Shown here piece by piece: positions 13,211 to 16,843 of a stretch of DNA of 16,843 bases. Positions within the stretch are counted from its first letter, which is position 1, and each line of letters starts with the position of its first letter. The position numbers and the translations under genes were made by a program. Source of the DNA: JAZDGX01 sp043806645 (GTDB lineage: Bacteria; Eisenbacteria; RBG-16-71-46; CAIMUX01; WJJG01); contig JAZDGX010000017.1 of assembly GCA_043806645.1 (NCBI GenBank), forward strand, positions 1-16,843, given 5' to 3'. Under the pieces are notes generated by a model. That model was not told the origin of the DNA and did not search any database. It worked only from the letters and a program-made list of their open reading frames with translations.

Positions 13211-16141
13211 CTACTTGCTCCTATAGGATTCGATCAGCGCGGCGGCCTTGGCCGGATCGACCATGCCGTGGGTGTTTTCGCCGACCACAACGACCGGCGC
13301 CAGTCCGCAGGCGCCCACGCAGCGTACACCGGTCAGGGTGAAGATGCGGTCCTCCGTCGTCTCCCCCACCTTGACCTTCAGATGTTCCATGATGTTCTCG
13401 ATGATCTTGCCCGATTCCTTGACGTAGCAGGCGGTGCCCAGACAGACGCGGATCGTGTGCCGCCCGCGGGGCGTCATCGTGAAGAAGGCGTAGAAGGAGA
13501 CGACGCCGAACACTTCCGCGGCCGAAATACCAAGTCCGAGGGCGATGTAGTTCTGAACGACCGTCGGGAGGAAACCGAGCTGCTCCTGGAACAGCTGCAG
13601 CACGGGAATCAACCCGCCCCGCCGCGGGCGATAGCGTGCCAGGATCTCGTCCAAGACGCCCTGCTTGTCCGTCGCATTTTCGGTCTTCAGAAAGGCCTTC
13701 ATCTCGCGGCGGATCTGATCCGGATCGCTCACCGCATCGCCGGGTGCACGGGCCTCGGCGATCGACTCGAGCAAACCTTCGCACTGCTCGAGCAGACGGC
13801 GATGATGATCGTTGATCGGGAACCACTCGGGCTTGATGAAGGGCGGGCGCTCGTTCGTGGCCAGGCGCGGCGTCCCCTCCGGCCGCTCCGCCGACACGGG
13901 CCACTGCAGGCCGCCGGACGCCAGTCGCTCGTACGCGGCGCCCGCAAGCTGCGGCACATGGTGCGCGATCTCGGAATCCCAGATCTCACGCGGCTCGGAC
14001 TGAGGCCAGGAGGCACCCAGGCGCCGGGCCAGTTCGCTGAACACCCAGGTCGCCGGGCGGGCATCGCCGGCGGGATCCACCACCCGGTGGGCCCTGTTGA
14101 TCCTGCGCTCGGCGCTGATGTAGGTGCCCTCTTCCTCGCCCCATGCGGCCAGGGGCAGAACGACATCGGCGTGCTCGAGCATCTCGCCCCTGAGCGTGTC
14201 GCAGTGGACGAGGAACTCGACCTCTTCGACCGCTCGCGGCGCCCCGTCCACAGCCCGCTGCGCGATCGTCAGATTCTCTCCGGCGTTGAGGAGCACTCGA
14301 ATCTTGCGCTCCGCGGCCGGGGCGGCCGCCGCGGCGAGTATCTCGGGGAAGATCAGCCCCGGCGTCTCGCTCAAGGCGATCCCCCAGGCGCGCGACCACC
14401 GTTCGCGCGCGGCGGTATCGCCGACCGCGGCGTATCCGGGGAGCATGTGCGGATGGAGGCCGAGCAGGGATGCCCCCTGCGAATTCGCCAGATCCCCCAG
14501 CCCCGCCACGCCGCCGTGCTCACCGCTCAGGTTGCCGAGCAGTTCCTGCAGCCGGACGTACTCCGGCTCCCAGGCGGCCGCGCGCGGACCATAGAGCAGC
14601 ATGGTCGGCCGATCGGCGCCGATGATCCCGACCGCCCGGTCGATCTCCTCGGGTGCGACGCCGGTGGCCGCGGCGACGCGCTCCAGCGGGAACTGCTCGA
14701 CCGACGCGTGCAGCCGGCTCAACCTTTCCCGCTCCATCGCGGCGGCGCGCGGGCCGGTTTCGAGCAGGCGCCGGATCATGCCTTGCACCAGGATCGCTTC
14801 GGTTCCGGGGCGCACCCTGAGGAAGAGCCGGGCGTGCCCGGCGATCACGGTCTCGTGGTCATCGACGACGATGAGCGTGCCCCCGGCATTCACGGCGCGT
14901 TTGACGAAGGTACCGGCCACCGGGTGCTCCTGGGTGATGTCGGAACCCAGCAGCAGGATCACCGGCGCGGTCTCGAGGTCCTGCAGCGAGTGGGTCATCG
15001 GCGCGGCGGCGAAGGGGGCAGTGACGTTGTGGGTCCCGACGGCGGCGCGCAGCAGCTTCTGGAAGGCGTACAGCGCCTCGCTGGTCAGCCCCGCCGAACA
15101 GATGCCGGCGACGGCAGCGGGACCCGTCGCGGCCTTCACTTCGCGGATCTTCCCGGCGACTGCGTCGAGCGCCTCGTCCCAGGAGGCTTCGCTCAGCTTC
15201 CCGTTGCGGCGCAGCAAGGGGGCCGTGAGGCGCTCCGGAGAATTCAGATAGTCGAAACCGAACCGCCCGCGCACGCACAGGCGTCCCCGGTTGGGCGCCG
15301 CCTCCTCGACGCCGTCGATCTTGAGCACCCGGCCGTCTTTGATCTGGACGTCGAGCTGGCAGCCGACGCTGCAATAGCCGCAGGTCGTGCGAAGGTGCGT
15401 CGTTTCCCATGGCCGCATCCGATAGCGGTTGCGTTTCTCGACCAAGGCCGCCACGGGGCAGGCCTGCACGCACTCGCCGCAAAAGACGCACTCCGAGCGG
15501 TCGAGCGAGTCATTGCCCATGGCGATGATCTTGGCCTTGGCGCCGCGGAATCCATGTGAGATCGCGCGGTTGACCTGCACTTCGTTGCAGGCCTGCACGC
15601 ACCGCCCGCACAGGATGCAGCGGGAGAAATCGCGCACGATCAACGGGCTGGCATCCTCGCGCGGGTACTCCGGAAGCCGTCCCGCCAGCCGGCCCGTGCG
15701 CACCTGGTAGCGGTAGGAGAGGGCCTGCAGCTTGCAGGCGCCGTAGGCCTCGCACAATTCGGGTGCGGCGTCGTAATCCGCGGCCCGCACCTGCAGCTCC
15801 GTCCAGCGCGCGGGCGCCTCGGCGCGGATCGAGCAATTGTGGTTCCCGGCCGCCAGCAGCAGTTCGAGCACCGTCCGGCGTGCCTCGAGCACCTTCGCGG
15901 TCTGCGTGAGGACCACCATCTTCGGTGCGGCCGGCACGGTGCAGGCCGTCATCAGCGTGCGGGCCCCCGCGACTTCCACGACGCACATGCGGCATGCCCC
16001 GGTGGGGGTCGTGCCGGCCAGATGGCACAGCGTCGGGATGAAGATGCTGTTGCGCCGGGCGACATCCAGAATCGTCTCGCCCCGCGCAAAGGTCAGCTGC
16101 CGCCCGTTGATGGTGATCAGGTTCTCCGCATTCATCGCCAT
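13211..16141 (-). CDS. NuoG/FdhA-like iron-sulfur molybdoenzyme-fold protein fused to a C-terminal NuoE domain
   Basis: The protein has 976 residues. GGGGA precedes two close ATGs (16141, used here, and 16135). Domains in order: plant-type [2Fe-2S] (C39, C50, C53, C67); a His-Cys3 cluster region (H101, C103, C130, C136); two ferredoxin-type [4Fe-4S] sites (C175/178/181/185 and C218/221/224/228); then a formate-dehydrogenase-like molybdopterin domain opening with its own [4Fe-4S] (C254, C257, C261, C289). Residues ~830-976 are a NuoE-type thioredoxin-like [2Fe-2S] domain (C900, C905, C941, C945). Two things expected of FdhA are absent. The stretch after VGTHN that should hold the catalytic Cys/Sec-His is reduced to TAPFAAAP. 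The C-terminal dinucleotide-binding domain is replaced by a ~65-residue linker after GTPRL. The protein is therefore probably an electron conduit, not a formate dehydrogenase. It should complex with the HndC-like subunit and the flavoprotein encoded upstream. Confidence 0.92.
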   Translation of the reverse strand: MAMNAENLITINGRQLTFARGETILDVARRNSIFIPTLCHLAGTTPTGACRMCVVEVAGARTLMTACTVPAAPKMVVLTQTAKVLEARRTVLELLLAAGNHNCSIRAEAPARWTELQVRAADYDAAPELCEAYGACKLQALSYRYQVRTGRLAGRLPEYPREDASPLIVRDFSRCILCGRCVQACNEVQVNRAISHGFRGAKAKIIAMGNDSLDRSECVFCGECVQACPVAALVEKRNRYRMRPWETTHLRTTCGYCSVGCQLDVQIKDGRVLKIDGVEEAAPNRGRLCVRGRFGFDYLNSPERLTAPLLRRNGKLSEASWDEALDAVAGKIREVKAATGPAAVAGICSAGLTSEALYAFQKLLRAAVGTHNVTAPFAAAPMTHSLQDLETAPVILLLGSDITQEHPVAGTFVKRAVNAGGTLIVVDDHETVIAGHARLFLRVRPGTEAILVQGMIRRLLETGPRAAAMERERLSRLHASVEQFPLERVAAATGVAPEEIDRAVGIIGADRPTMLLYGPRAAAWEPEYVRLQELLGNLSGEHGGVAGLGDLANSQGASLLGLHPHMLPGYAAVGDTAARERWSRAWGIALSETPGLIFPEILAAAAAPAAERKIRVLLNAGENLTIAQRAVDGAPRAVEEVEFLVHCDTLRGEMLEHADVVLPLAAWGEEEGTYISAERRINRAHRVVDPAGDARPATWVFSELARRLGASWPQSEPREIWDSEIAHHVPQLAGAAYERLASGGLQWPVSAERPEGTPRLATNERPPFIKPEWFPINDHHRRLLEQCEGLLESIAEARAPGDAVSDPDQIRREMKAFLKTENATDKQGVLDEILARYRPRRGGLIPVLQLFQEQLGFLPTVVQNYIALGLGISAAEVFGVVSFYAFFTMTPRGRHTIRVCLGTACYVKESGKIIENIMEHLKVKVGETTEDRIFTLTGVRCVGACGLAPVVVVGENTHGMVDPAKAAALIESYRSK

Positions 16142-16149
16142 TGCGTCCC

Positions 16150-16843
16150 CTAGATCGTTTTTTTGTAGCAGATCAGGCCGCACTGCAGGCAGCGTTGGGC
16201 CTCGGCGCGAGCATCCTCGTCGCTCAGGCCCGATCGCTCCGCCGCCGCGGTCCAGTCTGCCATCGTGCTCGGCTCGGGCTGGAAGTCTGCGGATTCGTGG
16301 CGCGGCGTCACCGTCACGCCGAAGATCTGCCGCACGTCGAGGATCTCATCGCTCTCGACCGCGAGGTCCGGAAGCGGCTCGATCCGCCGGCCCATCAACG
16401 CATGGTGCACGCCGCGCACCATCCGCCGCCCGGAGAGGATCGCGCGCACCACCGCGCTCGCATCGCTCGTGCGGCCGGATTCGGGTGAGCTGAAGATCCC
16501 GGCCACGTTCAACGCGGACAGCGTCCTGTGGACCTCGGCCGTCTTCCAGGTGGGAGCCACGGCGAGTTCTGGATACGTTTCCGGTTCGACCTGCTCCTGC
16601 CCCTCCGCCTCCATCTTCACGGCGCGCTCAGCCGTCACCACCGGGCAGAAAACCAGCTCGGGCACCCGACCCATGGCCAGGATCACGGTGTCGGCGTCGC
16701 GCATCTCGATCGCGGGATCGCCGCCGTCGACCGCCGCGGTCTCGAGCCGCACTCCGGTCAGGCGCTCTCCCGTGCCGAAGAGGGCGCTGATCACGGTCTC
16801 CGTGCGCAGCTCGATCCCCTCGGCCGCCAAGGCGGCCCGCTCC
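16150..16843 (-). CDS. GltD/SfrB-like FAD-NAD(P) oxidoreductase, C-terminal part (5' end beyond window)
   Basis: The frame is open to the right edge, with 230 complete codons plus one base visible. No true start lies in the window; a TTG at 16830 is an ordinary codon. The visible part begins inside the NAD(P)-binding half (ELRTETVISALFG...DADTVILAMGRVPE). It continues through the return to the FAD domain (LNVAGIF...SAVVRAILSGRRM) and ends in a C-terminal tail with EAQRCLQCGLICYKK. That order is typical of GltD-like subunits, including SfrB and Nfn-type flavoproteins. The usual GGD or AGD after GxF, which contacts FAD, reads SSPES here. The tail has only three cysteines, so a full [4Fe-4S] site would need ligands from elsewhere. 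The stop is eight bases before the NuoG-like start, so the two subunits are co-translated and probably form one complex that takes electrons from NAD(P)H. Confidence 0.85.
   Translation of the reverse strand, partial: ERAALAAEGIELRTETVISALFGTGERLTGVRLETAAVDGGDPAIEMRDADTVILAMGRVPELVFCPVVTAERAVKMEAEGQEQVEPETYPELAVAPTWKTAEVHRTLSALNVAGIFSSPESGRTSDASAVVRAILSGRRMVRGVHHALMGRRIEPLPDLAVESDEILDVRQIFGVTVTPRHESADFQPEPSTMADWTAAAERSGLSDEDARAEAQRCLQCGLICYKKTI

Noticed and set aside
13268..15559. Long plus-strand open frame opposite the NuoG-like gene
   Set aside because: It is antisense to a protein with clear Fe-S and molybdoenzyme motifs. The translation is low-complexity, rich in Arg, Gly and Asp, and has no domain signature; this is expected in GC-rich DNA.
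13211..16141. Active formate dehydrogenase alpha subunit
   Set aside because: The catalytic Cys/Sec-His motif and the C-terminal dinucleotide-binding domain are not present, so a functional FDH call is unsupported despite the overall similarity.
16828..16830. TTG start for the flavoprotein fragment
   Set aside because: The frame stays open beyond it to the window edge, and the visible part begins in the middle of the NAD(P)-binding domain, so the true start lies outside the window.
7901..16843. [FeFe]-hydrogenase operon (HydABC)
   Set aside because: HydB-like and NuoE-like parts are present, but no H-cluster motifs (such as TSCCP or MPCxxKxxE) occur in any frame I read. A HydA gene beyond the right edge remains possible.

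Overview
The window is GC-rich bacterial DNA. Two large secreted proteins at the left carry hallmarks common in FCB-group and related candidate phyla (for example Candidatus Eisenbacteria, Latescibacterota, Krumholzibacteriota): a lectin-like/FN3 surface protein, and a right-handed beta-helix protein whose last ~90 residues form a FlgD/T9SS-type sorting domain. The phylum is an inference from protein style; no rRNA or marker gene is present.

Layout. (1) Positions 1-4426, minus strand: a 3'-truncated FN3 surface protein and the beta-helix protein, each with its own signal peptide. (2) Positions 4726-6939: a convergent pair of periplasmic multiheme cytochromes, an octaheme HAO-family protein (plus strand) and a tetraheme c554-family protein (minus strand), separated by a probable bidirectional terminator. 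(3) Positions 7373-16843, minus strand: one tightly packed gene run. In transcription order it encodes the C-terminal part of a GltD/SfrB-like flavoprotein, a 976-residue NuoG/FdhA-like protein fused to a NuoE domain, a DRTGG protein, a CBS-CBS-HATPase protein, a second DRTGG protein, a PHP-domain protein, a stand-alone HATPase, an HndB-like thioredoxin-fold protein, an HndC/HydB/NuoF-like flavin and Fe-S subunit, and a small zinc-ribbon protein.

How the genes may work together. The NuoE, NuoF and NuoG-like parts form the core known from electron-bifurcating HydABC/Hnd hydrogenases and NAD-linked formate dehydrogenases. No [FeFe]-hydrogenase H-cluster domain is visible. The FdhA-like domain has lost the loop that should carry the catalytic Cys/Sec-His and also lacks the C-terminal molybdopterin-dinucleotide-binding domain. 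With the flavoprotein encoded just upstream, the most economical reading is a soluble multi-flavin NAD(P)H/ferredoxin oxidoreductase in which the molybdoenzyme domain is only an Fe-S wire. Five genes for signalling-type domains (2 DRTGG, CBS-HATPase, PHP, HATPase) sit between the structural genes. This points to a dedicated nucleotide- or redox-sensing control module for the enzyme. That cassette and the degenerate FdhA-NuoE fusion are the most interesting parts of the window.

Most start codons were chosen by a Shine-Dalgarno match, so several genes are shorter than their longest open frame. Two genes run off the window: the FN3 protein at the left edge (3' end missing) and the flavoprotein at the right edge (5' end missing). 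I see no tRNA, rRNA, CRISPR array, transposase or phage gene.
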